From a virus, in the IMG/VR virus record IMGVR_UViG_3300036859_000580, positions 20,364 to 84,363 of that record: a stretch of DNA of 64,000 bases. One strand, 5' to 3'. The notes beneath the pieces were generated by a model. That model was given only the letters and a program-made list of their open reading frames with translations, did not search any database and was not told the DNA's origin. Positions 20,489 through 29,058 of the stretch are shown piece after piece; within the stretch, counting starts at the first letter, position 1, and the number at the start of each line of letters is the position of its first letter. Both the position numbers and the translations under genes were made by a program.

Positions 20489-21372
20489 CCGAACCAACGT
20501 CCGAGCAGTCCGTGGCCGTCGAGCCGCCGGTGCTGTTCGACACCCACGAGCGCTTCTCACTCCTCATCCACGGGCCGTCGAAGATCGGCAAGTCGTCGCT
20601 CTCGGGGACTGCGCCCAAGCCGGTGCTCGTGCTGGACGCCGAGGGGAGTTGGCGCTTCATCCCGGTGCGTAAGATCTACTGGGATCCAGTCGGGCCGCCG
20701 CCGGTGTACGACGGCACGTGGGACGCGTGCATCGTCACGATCAACGCGTGGGCCACGGTCCAGCTCGTGTACAACTGGGTGTCGCAGTACATCACCCCGT
20801 TCGTGTCGATCGTGATCGACTCGATCACCGAGATTCAGCGCCGCTGCAAGGCGAATCTGGTCGGGCACGAGGCGCCTAAGATGCAGGACTGGGGCGTGCT
20901 CCTGTCGCAGATGGACGCGGTGATCCGCGGCTTCCGCGACCTAGCGCTCATTCCGTCGCTCAACACACGCTGCGTGATGTTCATCGCCGAGACGCGCATG
21001 TCGCACAATACCGGCAAGTGGGTGCCGTACATGCAGGGGCAGATCTCCGTGTCGCTGCCCTACTGGGTGGACGTGTGCGGTTACATGTACCCCGACTGGG
21101 AGCCCGACGCCAACGGGCAGCCGAGTCAGGAGGTCCGGCGACTGTGGATCTCACCTCACCCGCAGTACGAGTCGGGCGAGCGGGTCCAGGGTCGACTCGG
21201 CAACGTCATCACCATTCACAAGCCCGACGTGGGAAGGAGCGGCCAGGACGTTGAAAACTGGATGAACATCATCTTCAACCGGGTCGCGACGACGGCCGAC
21301 GCGCCGGTCATCACCACCGAACTCCCATCGATCACTCACGTTGCGTCGGCTCACGTCGCAACGGAAGGTTAG
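20485..21372 (+). CDS. RecA-like/Sak4-type ATPase (295 aa)
   Basis: Walker A HGPSKIGKSSLSG near residue 28, LVLDAEGSW, and a Walker B-like SIVIDSITEIQ. The length and compact RecA core resemble phage Sak4 single-strand annealing or recombination ATPases (the AAA_24 group). GTGA overlap with the nuclease and a nearby SSB support a recombination operon. Confidence 0.8.
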   Translation: MTEPTSEQSVAVEPPVLFDTHERFSLLIHGPSKIGKSSLSGTAPKPVLVLDAEGSWRFIPVRKIYWDPVGPPPVYDGTWDACIVTINAWATVQLVYNWVSQYITPFVSIVIDSITEIQRRCKANLVGHEAPKMQDWGVLLSQMDAVIRGFRDLALIPSLNTRCVMFIAETRMSHNTGKWVPYMQGQISVSLPYWVDVCGYMYPDWEPDANGQPSQEVRRLWISPHPQYESGERVQGRLGNVITIHKPDVGRSGQDVENWMNIIFNRVATTADAPVITTELPSITHVASAHVATEG

Positions 21373-21381
21373 GAGTAGCAC

Positions 21382-22101
21382 GTGTCCACGATTGACTTCA
21401 CCAAGGCTCTGGCCGACGCGAAGACCGTGTCGTTCGAGCCGCTGCCCAACGGCGACTACGACGTCGAGGTGGTGTCCGCGGAGGCCGTGACGGCGAGCAC
21501 GGGCAAGCCGATGATCAAGACCAAGATGAAGGTCATCACCGGCCCGCACATGAACAAGCCGATCATCAACAACTTCACGCTGTCGCTGGACAACCCGGTC
21601 GCTGTGTCGATCTTCTTCCGGCACATGAAGTACTTCGGCATCGACGACGCGTTCTTCGCCGCACTCGGCTCGCAGGGCAGCCTGGCACCGGTCGCGCAGG
21701 CCATGGTGGGTCGCCGCGTCAAGCTGTCGCTGACGCAGCGCGAGTGGGGCGGCGAGATGCGGAACAACGTCGCCGGCGTCAAGCCGTACACCGGCGCGCC
21801 GGGCGCAGGTCCCGCCGGCCCCGCCGGGCCCGGCTCGTTCACGCCCGGCCCGGTGACGGGTCCGGGTGCCGCGGTGGTGGCGCCCATGCCCACCGCTCCG
21901 GCGCCGACGCCCGCCCCGGCACCCGCCCCGGCCGCTCAGCCGGCTCCCGCGGCACAGCCCGTCGCGCCGCCGGTGCCAGCACAGCCGACGCCGGCCGCGG
22001 CCGTCCAGGATGTCCAGAGCATCCCCACGGCCGCCGAGGTGGCGCCGCCGTTGACCGCGTCGGCACCCGTCATCCCGCCTCCGCCGGAGTTGCCCATCTA
22101 G
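21382..22101 (+). CDS. Single-stranded DNA-binding protein, OB-fold with Pro/Ala tail (239 aa)
   Basis: Residues 1-130 (DFTKALADAKTVSFEPLPNGDYDVEVVSAEAV..., PMIKTKMKVITGP...) match the DUF669-like OB-fold SSBs of phages. The rest is a long proline/alanine linker ending ELPI. The tail, rather than an acidic tip, may bind partners. It follows the nuclease and Sak4-like genes. Confidence 0.75.
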   Translation: MSTIDFTKALADAKTVSFEPLPNGDYDVEVVSAEAVTASTGKPMIKTKMKVITGPHMNKPIINNFTLSLDNPVAVSIFFRHMKYFGIDDAFFAALGSQGSLAPVAQAMVGRRVKLSLTQREWGGEMRNNVAGVKPYTGAPGAGPAGPAGPGSFTPGPVTGPGAAVVAPMPTAPAPTPAPAPAPAAQPAPAAQPVAPPVPAQPTPAAAVQDVQSIPTAAEVAPPLTASAPVIPPPPELPI

Positions 22102-22133
22102 TCCACGCCCCACCGAGTTGACGGGATGAACCT

Positions 22134-22685
22134 ATGGATCGACGTCGGCACGTCGTGTTCGACCTCGACGGCGTCCTACTGGACACCGCCGACATCATCA
22201 CGGTCGCGTACATGCGTGCCGGCGTCGACCCACCTCACAACATTCTCGAGTGCGAGGGCACGAACTGGCTCGCTGGGCAGGTCCAGGGTGACGAGCTCAC
22301 GCGGGTGCGCCGGCACAAGAACGAGTTCTACCTCGACATGCTGCGACGCTTCGAGGCCGCGCACATGCCCGCGTTCACCACGGTGTGGGACTTGCTTGAC
22401 CGTGGGTATCGGCTGCACGTGCTCACCGGCGCGCCGAGCGGCGCGATCGAGGCGCTTCGCGAGGGTTACTACGGCGAGAGCAACTGGCCCTTCACGTCCG
22501 CGTTCGACGGCGTCACCACGCCCGAGAAGATGAAGTTGCTTGCCCGCCTTGGTGACGGCGGGGTGTATATTGACGACCAGGCGCGGCTCGTCGATGTTCC
22601 CGACGGCTGGCGCTTCATCCACTACACCGGTCAGAGCGCGGACGAGTTGCTCCGGCTGGTCGAGCACGGCGAGAGGAAAGTTTAA
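22134..22685 (+). CDS. HAD-superfamily phosphatase (183 aa)
   Basis: Motif I FDLDGVLLDTAD, motif II VLTGAPSG, motif III Lys in TPEKMK and motif IV YIDDQARL are all present, so it should be active. Candidate substrates are a sugar phosphate made by the next genes, or a deoxynucleotide as in 5'-nucleotidases. It begins the run 22134-26945 of closely spaced genes. Confidence 0.8.
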   Translation: MDRRRHVVFDLDGVLLDTADIITVAYMRAGVDPPHNILECEGTNWLAGQVQGDELTRVRRHKNEFYLDMLRRFEAAHMPAFTTVWDLLDRGYRLHVLTGAPSGAIEALREGYYGESNWPFTSAFDGVTTPEKMKLLARLGDGGVYIDDQARLVDVPDGWRFIHYTGQSADELLRLVEHGERKV

Positions 22686-23576
22686 GTGCGACTCTGTGTA
22701 GGTGCGGTATCGCAGCGGGTCGTCGAGGAGGCGGCCAAGCTCCAGGTGCACCAGGTCGTCGCGTCGCGGCGTCAGGTGGACGTCGGCGGGGGTTACACCG
22801 GCTACGACCAGACGACGCTGGTCGACACGGTCAAGCGGTTGAGCGAGGGTAACACGAAGGTGGTGCGTGATCACGGCGGGCCGCTCCAAGGTGGCACCGA
22901 CGACGACGGCCGCGCGTCGCTGGATGCCGACGTTCAGGCCGGGTTCGACGGCCTGCACCTCGACGTCTGCCAGTTGCCGTACGACCGGCAGGTGACCGAG
23001 CTGCTCGAGCTGCTCGAGACGTACGGCAACCTGGGCCTGACCATTGAGATCGGTGGCGAGCACGACACCCAGGAGCACAACGCGCTGCTGCTCGGCGCCG
23101 CGCTCGCGTTCGGCGTCGAGATCGACTACGCGGTAGTGGGCTTCGGTTCGCGTGTCTGGGCCGACCGACAGTACGGCGCGCCGACCTACGCGGGCAAGCT
23201 TATGCTCACCAGCGCGCGCGCGAACGCGCTCGGCGTCAAGACTAAGATTCACAACGTGGACTGGGTCGGCGGCCGAGTCGCGAACTACGCGGGTACAGTC
23301 GACGCGTACAACATCGCGCCCGAGTTCGGCGCCGTCGAGATCGACGCGCTGCTCACCGTTCTCAACTCGGACGTGGCGTACGGGCTGCTCGAGTTCGCGC
23401 ACAAGAGTAAACTCTGGACCCGCTGGTTCAACGCGAACGAGGGCACGTGGTTCGACCGTGCCAAGTGCGCGCTGCGCTACCTCCAGTGGTCCAGTGAGGT
23501 GCAGGATGTCACGCTCAGCCACGACGCCGACCAGTTTGTGAGGATGATGATCCGTGATGCAATTCAGCGTGGGTGA
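22686..23576 (+). CDS. KbaZ/GatZ-like TIM-barrel protein (296 aa)
   Basis: VDVGGGYTGYDQTTLVDTV, KVVRDHGGPLQ and AGFDGLHLDVC follow the order of the tagatose-bisphosphate aldolase subunit family KbaZ/GatZ (GGYTG, DHLGP, AGFxxIHLD), and YNIAPEFG matches its later motif. Classic members support an aldolase partner, but stand-alone phage or sugar-pathway members may be catalytic. GTG 22686 follows GAGAGGAAAGTTTAA. In this cassette it may build or reshape a sugar phosphate. Confidence 0.65.
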   Translation: MRLCVGAVSQRVVEEAAKLQVHQVVASRRQVDVGGGYTGYDQTTLVDTVKRLSEGNTKVVRDHGGPLQGGTDDDGRASLDADVQAGFDGLHLDVCQLPYDRQVTELLELLETYGNLGLTIEIGGEHDTQEHNALLLGAALAFGVEIDYAVVGFGSRVWADRQYGAPTYAGKLMLTSARANALGVKTKIHNVDWVGGRVANYAGTVDAYNIAPEFGAVEIDALLTVLNSDVAYGLLEFAHKSKLWTRWFNANEGTWFDRAKCALRYLQWSSEVQDVTLSHDADQFVRMMIRDAIQRG

Positions 23577-23946
23577 GCTGTTCGACATCCTACTCGCCGG
23601 CGAGGTGACGCTCACCTACAAGCCGTGGGGTAGCGAGCGGACGGTGGCCACCGAGCACTTCCTGCTCAAGCTGATCGACGTGCACGCCGGCGAGCGGACG
23701 TCGCTTCAGCACCACGTCAGGAAGTATGAGATCCACTGGATCATGGGTGGCGACGGCACCATCGAGGGTACGCCCGACGACGACCTCTTCCGACCGCGAC
23801 CGTCCGGTGCCTACCCGGTCTACCCCGGCACGGTGCACCGCGCGGTGGGACCGCTGACCATTCTCGAGATCAGCACCAACCACCCGGACGACGTGGTCCG
23901 ACACGAGGACGACTACGGTCGCTCGGCGACAGACGGCGGTGAGTGA
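23557..23946 (+). CDS. Cupin, mannose-6-phosphate isomerase type II-like (129 aa)
   Basis: YKPWGSERTVAT, LLKLIDVHAGERTSLQHHVRKYEIHWIMGGDGTI and YPVYPGTVHRAV have the cupin metal-binding His/Glu layout of the C-terminal domain of GMP/PMI enzymes. It would isomerise a sugar phosphate. The start overlaps the KbaZ-like gene; GTG 23554 is a near-equal alternative. Confidence 0.75.
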   Translation: MQFSVGELFDILLAGEVTLTYKPWGSERTVATEHFLLKLIDVHAGERTSLQHHVRKYEIHWIMGGDGTIEGTPDDDLFRPRPSGAYPVYPGTVHRAVGPLTILEISTNHPDDVVRHEDDYGRSATDGGE

Positions 23947-23949
23947 TCG

Positions 23950-25467
23950 ATGACCGCGTTCGTGATCGTCGCCGCTGGGCTCGGTACCCGCGTGGGCCGG
24001 GTCGGCGAGTCGTTGCACAAGTCGCTGATTCCCCTCGCGCAGCGCGCCGTGCTGTCGCACCTCTTCGACCTGGCGCCTCGCGACGCGCGACTCGTCGTCT
24101 GCGTGGGTCACCGCGCCGGTCAGATCCGTGACTACGTGGCCTTGGCGCACCCGCAGCTCGCGGTTGAGTTTGTCGACGTGCCCGACTGGAACGGGCCTCA
24201 CGGAGGACCTGGGGCGTCGCTACTGGCCGCTCGCGAGGCGGTGGGCGACGACGACGACCTGATCGTCACGTCGTGCGACACGCTCTGGGGCCGTGACCAG
24301 GGTCTCTGGCACGACTCGAGTTCGTGGGTCGCCGTCGCGCCCATTCCCGCGGGCACCGACCCGATCCGCTGGACGCGCGTGGAGCACAACTCCGATCGCG
24401 TGTCCACGATCTACGACAAGCGTCACGGCGGTAGCGGCAACGAGCCGGCGTGGACCGGTCTGGCGCGCGTCGCGGCGCGGGACCTGCCCACGTTCTGGTC
24501 CGGGTTGACGAGCGCGCGACCGGCGCACGAGTTGCAGATCGTAAGCGGACTCGACGAGATCAGACACAACCTGCGGGTCAAGTGGATCGACTGGACCGAC
24601 GTCGGCGACGAGACCGCGTACGCGAGCGCCGTCGCGCGCGTGAGCGGTTACGACTTCGTCAAGTACGACCAGGCCACGTACGTGCTGCCCACCGAGGGCC
24701 GGGTCGTCAAGTTCAACGCCGACCCGGAGGTGATCACTCACCGAATTCACCGCGCCGCGCACCTCACGACGATGGTGCCGACTCCGATCGTGTCGGGCAA
24801 CGACGCCACGCTCATGGCGCACCCGTACGTTCCCGGCGTCACCGCGTACGACGCGGTCGAGCTGCACGACGTCGAGCTCACGCACCGCATTCTCGACTGG
24901 TTCGACGCGACGGTGGGCAGCTCGACGGCGCACGCGCCGCTACCCGGTGCGCGCGGCACACGGCAGAGTTTGAACGAGTTCTACGTGAACAAGACCCTCG
25001 GGCGCGTCGCGCAGCTTCCCGCGCGGCTGCGGGCTTCCGCGCGCGATGCGGTGGACGCGGTCGACTGGGTCGCGCTGCTGGACGGCGCGGTCTGGGGGAC
25101 GCCGCACGGCGACTTCAACCACGGCAACATCATCGTGACGCCGGGTGGCGAGCTGGTCGGCATCGACTGGCGCGAGAACTTCGCGGGCAGCTACTACGGC
25201 GACATCCGCTACGACCTGGGCAAGCTGCTCGCCGGAACGGTGGTGCACTGGCAGCGTGCCCAGTGGGGCGACTTCCGACCCTGGGTTGAGGGTGAGAAGC
25301 ACGCGCTGGCGATCCGCGAGTTCGTCGAGCGCATGCCCGGCGTGGACGTCCGCGACATCGAGATCATCGGCGCGCTGTCACTTCTCAACTGCGCCCCACT
25401 CCACGCGGCGCCGCTCGACGAGATCCTCGTCGCGCGGGGCTGCGCGTGGCTCCAGCGGGTGCTGTGA
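23950..25467 (+). CDS. Sugar nucleotidyltransferase fused to an APH/choline-kinase-like kinase (505 aa)
   Basis: N-terminal nucleotidyltransferase: VIVAAGLGTRVG...LHKSLIPL and the metal site VTSCDTLWG. The C-terminal half is an aminoglycoside/choline-kinase-like fold: TPHGDFNHGNIIV (about 383, catalytic Asp) and VGIDWRE (metal Asp). One chain could phosphorylate a sugar or alcohol and activate it as an NDP derivative, like LicA plus LicC. Neighbours suggest a sugar donor for the glycosyltransferase immediately downstream. Confidence 0.8.
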   Translation: MTAFVIVAAGLGTRVGRVGESLHKSLIPLAQRAVLSHLFDLAPRDARLVVCVGHRAGQIRDYVALAHPQLAVEFVDVPDWNGPHGGPGASLLAAREAVGDDDDLIVTSCDTLWGRDQGLWHDSSSWVAVAPIPAGTDPIRWTRVEHNSDRVSTIYDKRHGGSGNEPAWTGLARVAARDLPTFWSGLTSARPAHELQIVSGLDEIRHNLRVKWIDWTDVGDETAYASAVARVSGYDFVKYDQATYVLPTEGRVVKFNADPEVITHRIHRAAHLTTMVPTPIVSGNDATLMAHPYVPGVTAYDAVELHDVELTHRILDWFDATVGSSTAHAPLPGARGTRQSLNEFYVNKTLGRVAQLPARLRASARDAVDAVDWVALLDGAVWGTPHGDFNHGNIIVTPGGELVGIDWRENFAGSYYGDIRYDLGKLLAGTVVHWQRAQWGDFRPWVEGEKHALAIREFVERMPGVDVRDIEIIGALSLLNCAPLHAAPLDEILVARGCAWLQRVL

Positions 25468-26945
25468 TGAGCCTGCGCATTGGGTACGGTAAGTTCGGGC
25501 GCAGCATGGCGTTTGACCGCAACAAGTGGGGCTTCCAGGGGGACGCGGAGGCACCTAACCTACTCATGCGGCTCGCCCGACGCAACCCCGACGTGACGTG
25601 GGTGATCGTCGGTAAGAACACCGGCACCGGCTGGCAGGGTGAGCAGAACATCGAGAACCCGTGGTCCGACGGCTCGTGGACGAGTAAGATCAGGGGCCAG
25701 CCGTACAACAACATCGGTGCCGGCCAGACGCCGCCGCCCGACGAGCTGTTCATCCCGTATCGCAAGGCCGGCGGTGGCTTCTGGCTCAACGGCGATGCGT
25801 ACCGACGCGACCTCGCGATCGCCGACGTGATCGCCGGTCTCGACGGCGTCGTGATGCACATGGGGCAGCACGGCACGAGTCACGTGCCGATCCCGCAGTC
25901 GACGTCCACGTGGGCCGACGCGGCGCGTCAACCCGAGCTGATCACGTCGCCGCAGCTCTGGTCGCGCAACTACGGCGAGTACGCGGCGCGCGGACTCAAC
26001 GCGCTCGGCGATCGGACCAACGGCGAGGCGCCGGTGGTCTGGCTGGTGACGGACCCGCGCAACTACCTCAAGGCGCGCGATCTCAAGTGGCCCAGCGGCT
26101 CGCGCGAGGTGCTCGCGCAGTACGAGTTCACGCGCACCACCCGCCACGAGCGCTACCTGGACCCGCGCGCGCCCGATGAACTCGGGTGGGACAACTGCGC
26201 CGTCGACCGCGACGGCGAGGTGTGGGTGGCCGACAACAGCTACGTGCACGCCGGACTTGAGCTGATGATACTCCCCGACGACTGGGAGACGTGGGGTCCA
26301 GCGGGATTCCACGAGCGACTGCCGACGGGCGTCGCGTCCACGTCGTTCAGCGACGGCCGCATCGGGCGTGAGCTGCGGCGGTCCGAGCTGATTCGCGACT
26401 ACCTGCTCGCCGCGTTCCCCGATGCCGAGATCTTCGGCAAGTGGGATGCGGTGAGCGAGGCGGACATTCTTCCGCGCGTGGTGGTGCGCAACAAGCCGGA
26501 CGAGTTCGCCAGCCTACTCAACCGCTGGCGCGTGACGCTCGCGATGCCGGCGCTCGGGACACCCTGGACGGTCGCCAAGGTGTTCCAGTGCTTCGCCGCG
26601 AACGTCGCGTGCTTCATGGTCGAGCAGCTCGACGACCAGGGGTGGCTCCTACCCACCCGCCGGCGAGGTCCTGGTACCCAGCAGGTGGGCAATGTGTTCG
26701 GCACGGACATACCGCTGTGGTCGATCAGGAACGACTGGACACCTCGTGACCTGATGCTCGCGAGTTGGCTGCGCGTGGAGTCGCCGGTCGAGTTCGAGCG
26801 GGGCGCCCGTCAGGTGAGTCATCGTGAGTCGCTGTGGGAGTGGATCGTTCAGGCCCAGCGCGCGCTGCTGCAACGTCGCTGGGATGAGCACTTGACCGAA
26901 GTTTCGATCGAGCGACTGCTCGGCATCAATGGAGAAGACAGGTGA
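25467..26945 (+). CDS. Phage glycosyltransferase (492 aa)
   Basis: Starts MSLRIGYGKFGRSMAFDRNKWGF. It carries GDAEAPNLLMRLARRNPD, DPRNYLKARDLKWP and ALGTPWTVAKVFQCFAANVACFM, the order I know from a glycosyltransferase group common in actinophages. ATG 25467 overlaps the TGA of the kinase fusion. The acceptor is not stated by sequence; modified DNA bases are the leading inference given the dCMP enzyme upstream, a virion or host glycan the alternative. Confidence 0.7.
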   Translation: MSLRIGYGKFGRSMAFDRNKWGFQGDAEAPNLLMRLARRNPDVTWVIVGKNTGTGWQGEQNIENPWSDGSWTSKIRGQPYNNIGAGQTPPPDELFIPYRKAGGGFWLNGDAYRRDLAIADVIAGLDGVVMHMGQHGTSHVPIPQSTSTWADAARQPELITSPQLWSRNYGEYAARGLNALGDRTNGEAPVVWLVTDPRNYLKARDLKWPSGSREVLAQYEFTRTTRHERYLDPRAPDELGWDNCAVDRDGEVWVADNSYVHAGLELMILPDDWETWGPAGFHERLPTGVASTSFSDGRIGRELRRSELIRDYLLAAFPDAEIFGKWDAVSEADILPRVVVRNKPDEFASLLNRWRVTLAMPALGTPWTVAKVFQCFAANVACFMVEQLDDQGWLLPTRRRGPGTQQVGNVFGTDIPLWSIRNDWTPRDLMLASWLRVESPVEFERGARQVSHRESLWEWIVQAQRALLQRRWDEHLTEVSIERLLGINGEDR

Positions 26946-27214
26946 GCGACGACGTGATCGACCCGACCGAGTTGCCCGGTCGAGTGACCGGCTATCGACC
27001 GCAGACGTCGGCAGCCGTCACGTTGGTGAACAGGATCAAGAACTACGAGCGCGACGTCGCGATCCTGTGGGCGCAGGTCAACCGGCACGACGGCGTCGAC
27101 GCCGACCAGCGTGAGCTCTCGCTCGCGCGCGATCACTTCGAGGACGGCTTCATGCACCTAGTGCGCGCCGTGTTCAAGCCCGTTGACCCATTCGTGGAGG
27201 CTCTCGGTGGCTGA
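26942..27214 (+). CDS. Acb2/Tad1-family anti-defence protein (90 aa)
   Basis: TGYRPQTSAAVTLVNRIKNYERDVAILW followed by ELSLARDHFEDGFMHLVRAVFKP matches the helical-hairpin family of Acb2 and Tad1, which bind cyclic nucleotide signals and blunt CBASS or Thoeris defence. The conserved GFM.LVRAV..P end is clear. Which signal it binds cannot be told. It overlaps both neighbours (ATGA-type and GTGGCTGA) inside the modification cassette. Confidence 0.75.
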   Translation: MSDDVIDPTELPGRVTGYRPQTSAAVTLVNRIKNYERDVAILWAQVNRHDGVDADQRELSLARDHFEDGFMHLVRAVFKPVDPFVEALGG

Positions 27215-27788
27215 CTGGAAGTGGTTGGAGTCGACCCGTCGACTCCAGGAGGAGTCGTTTGGCGTCGTCTACCCGATCGAGGGTGAGCAGCTCGCGGACT
27301 ACGTGGTGTGGAACCACACTGCGCTCGTCTCGGAGGCCACCGAGCTGCTGAACGAGTTCGGCTGGAAGCCGTGGGCGTCGCCTCGTGGCTGGGTCAACCG
27401 TCAGTTGGCGCTGAAGGAGGCCGTGGACGTCGCGCACTTCCTGGCGAACATCATGTGCGCGATCGACGTGACGGACGATGAGTGGGAGGCCGCGTACCGC
27501 TCGAAGCAGGGCGTCAACGCGACACGCCAGCGCGAGGGATACGATGGAATATCGGGGAAGTGCCCGGGCTGTAAGCGTGCGTACGACGACGACATCCACT
27601 GCAAGCCCGGCTACCTTCAGAAGAGTGCCACGGGAGTTGTTTGCATCAAGGTAGGCGCGCAGTGCAGTGAGCAGACGTGCCCGGGATGCGGAACCGACTA
27701 CGCGGACACGGTTGACTGCTACACGGCGAACGATCCCGACAACGTAAGTCGTAAGATTTACTGTGGCAAATTGCGCGAGAACATCTAG
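27207..27788 (+). CDS. MazG/dimeric-dUTPase-like pyrophosphatase with C-terminal zinc ribbons (193 aa)
   Basis: All-alpha NTP pyrophosphatase motifs: SEATELLNEFGWKPW, LALKEAVDVAHFLANIMCAI, and SKQGVNATRQREGY. From residue 118 a CPGC...C and CSEQTCPGCG...C region looks like two zinc ribbons, an unusual extension. It may hydrolyse dUTP or dCTP; removing dCTP would favour use of a modified dCTP, as in T4. GTG 27207 overlaps the Acb2-like gene. Confidence 0.7.
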   Translation: MADWKWLESTRRLQEESFGVVYPIEGEQLADYVVWNHTALVSEATELLNEFGWKPWASPRGWVNRQLALKEAVDVAHFLANIMCAIDVTDDEWEAAYRSKQGVNATRQREGYDGISGKCPGCKRAYDDDIHCKPGYLQKSATGVVCIKVGAQCSEQTCPGCGTDYADTVDCYTANDPDNVSRKIYCGKLRENI

Positions 27789-27800
27789 GAGGAGTCCAGC

Positions 27801-28031
27801 GTGTACCGATACGTCTCGTGTCAGACGTTCGCGGGAGGTTTCGACGTAGGTATGGTGCAGGCAGGCTTCGAGTTGGTGCACAAGGTCGAGCAGCACGGTG
27901 GGTTCGGTATGCCCAACTGCCTGGCGAATCGCGACATTCTTGGGCACAACTGGACATTCGAGATCGGTGACTACAAGACGTGGTCCGCGCCTGAAGTGGA
28001 GGTACTGGCAGGGAACCCTCCCTGCTCTTGA
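27801..28031 (+). CDS. N-terminal part of a split cytosine-5 DNA methyltransferase (76 aa)
   Basis: SCQTFAGGFDVGMVQAGFELVHKVEQ is C5-MTase motif I, with further SAM-binding residues after it. It ends ...EVLAGNPPCS-stop, so the stop falls one residue after the catalytic Cys of motif IV (PPC.GFS). The GFS part continues in the next gene. GTG start 27801 follows TCTAGGAGGAGTCCAGC. A 7-bp hairpin (28008-28025) lies over the break. Confidence 0.75.
   Translation: MYRYVSCQTFAGGFDVGMVQAGFELVHKVEQHGGFGMPNCLANRDILGHNWTFEIGDYKTWSAPEVEVLAGNPPCS
28008..28025 (+). promoter_or_regulatory. Hairpin over the methyltransferase frame break
   Basis: GCAGGGA and TCCCTGC pair around an ACCC loop and encode the AGNPPC residues. 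It ends two codons before the TGA. It may simply reflect the coding sequence or help a recoding event. Confidence 0.3.
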
Positions 28032-28993
28032 CTGGCTTTTCAGCTATGACCGACAGGAAGTACCGCGGCATCGACGCCAAGGTGAATTCGTGCATGTGGG
28101 TGCTCATGGAGTACGCCGCGCGCGTGAAGCCGCAGGTCATCGTCATGGAGTCGGTGCGGCAGGCGTACACCGGCGGCCGCGCGATGATGACCGCGCTGCG
28201 CGACGACCTCGAGGCGAAGAGCGGGTTGAAGTACGACCTCTACCACGTCATGCAGGACGCGATCGAGCTGGGCGGCCCGGCGGTGCGCAAGCGTTACTTC
28301 TGGGTGGCGTCGCAAATCCCCTTCGGCGTGGAGTTCCCCGTCATCACGCGCACGCCGACGCTCCACGACGTGATCGGCGACATCGAGCCGCTCGCCGAGA
28401 CGTGGCAGCTCCAGCCGTACCGGCGACCGCCCTCCTGGTGGGCGAGCGCGCCTCGGTCGACGTCGGGTGCGGTCGACGGGCACATGACGCGCACCGGCAT
28501 CGCGCACCGGCGAACGCTCGACCTCCTGACGCTGGGTGAGCAGCTCGGCGAGCCGTGGCCGCAAGGGTGGCACGTCGGCAAGTTCGCGCAGCACATCTAC
28601 GACCGGCACGGCTGCCTACCCGACTCGTGGCTCCACCTGAAGAGCAAGTTGCTCGGGAACGACTTCCACATGGGTTACATCTCCGTGACCAGGTGGGACG
28701 ACAACCGCTCGGCGCGCGTGATCACCGGCGGCGCGCTCGACCTGGTGCTCCACCCCACGCAGCCCCGCTTCATCTCGCACCGTGAGGTCGCGCGCGTCAT
28801 GGGCTTCCCGGACGACTGGCGCATCCTACCGCTGCGGGACCAGAGCAGCCTGAAGGCGACGTGGGGCAAGGGCATCACGACGCACTGCGGCCGCTGGATC
28901 GGCGAGCAGGCGCGCGCGGCGCTGGACGGCGCACCCAACTCGTTCGTGGGCACGCCCGTCGGCGATCGTGAGTGGCTGATCAAGCGCAAGTGA
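28028..28993 (+). CDS. C-terminal part of a split cytosine-5 DNA methyltransferase (321 aa)
   Basis: TTG 28028 (TTGA overlap) begins MTGFSAMTDRKYRG, continuing motif IV. Then IVMESVRQ (motif VI, catalytic Glu), RKRYFWVASQ (motif VIII) and the C-terminal HPTQPRFISHREVARVMGFPDDW (motifs IX-X) are intact, so the protein is under selection. Joining needs a -1 shift or a two-chain enzyme; the junction holds five bases more than NPPC(S/T)GFS needs. It could protect phage DNA or feed 5-methylcytosine modification. Confidence 0.75.
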   Translation: MTGFSAMTDRKYRGIDAKVNSCMWVLMEYAARVKPQVIVMESVRQAYTGGRAMMTALRDDLEAKSGLKYDLYHVMQDAIELGGPAVRKRYFWVASQIPFGVEFPVITRTPTLHDVIGDIEPLAETWQLQPYRRPPSWWASAPRSTSGAVDGHMTRTGIAHRRTLDLLTLGEQLGEPWPQGWHVGKFAQHIYDRHGCLPDSWLHLKSKLLGNDFHMGYISVTRWDDNRSARVITGGALDLVLHPTQPRFISHREVARVMGFPDDWRILPLRDQSSLKATWGKGITTHCGRWIGEQARAALDGAPNSFVGTPVGDREWLIKRK

Positions 28994-29058
28994 AGTGACG
29001 TTGGGTAGGCACCTGTTAATATTCGGCTGAGTCACATTACGGCAACCGAGGAGTACGA

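Noticed and set aside
22176-23615. Leftward frame of about 479 codons
   Set aside because: Antisense to the HAD and KbaZ-like genes, which carry clear motifs; composition is that of a shadow frame.
27898-28539. +1 frameshift at CCC in the methyltransferase, read by the 8-base-loop tRNA-Pro
   Set aside because: The +1 frame runs through non-methyltransferase sequence; the real downstream part is in the -1 frame.
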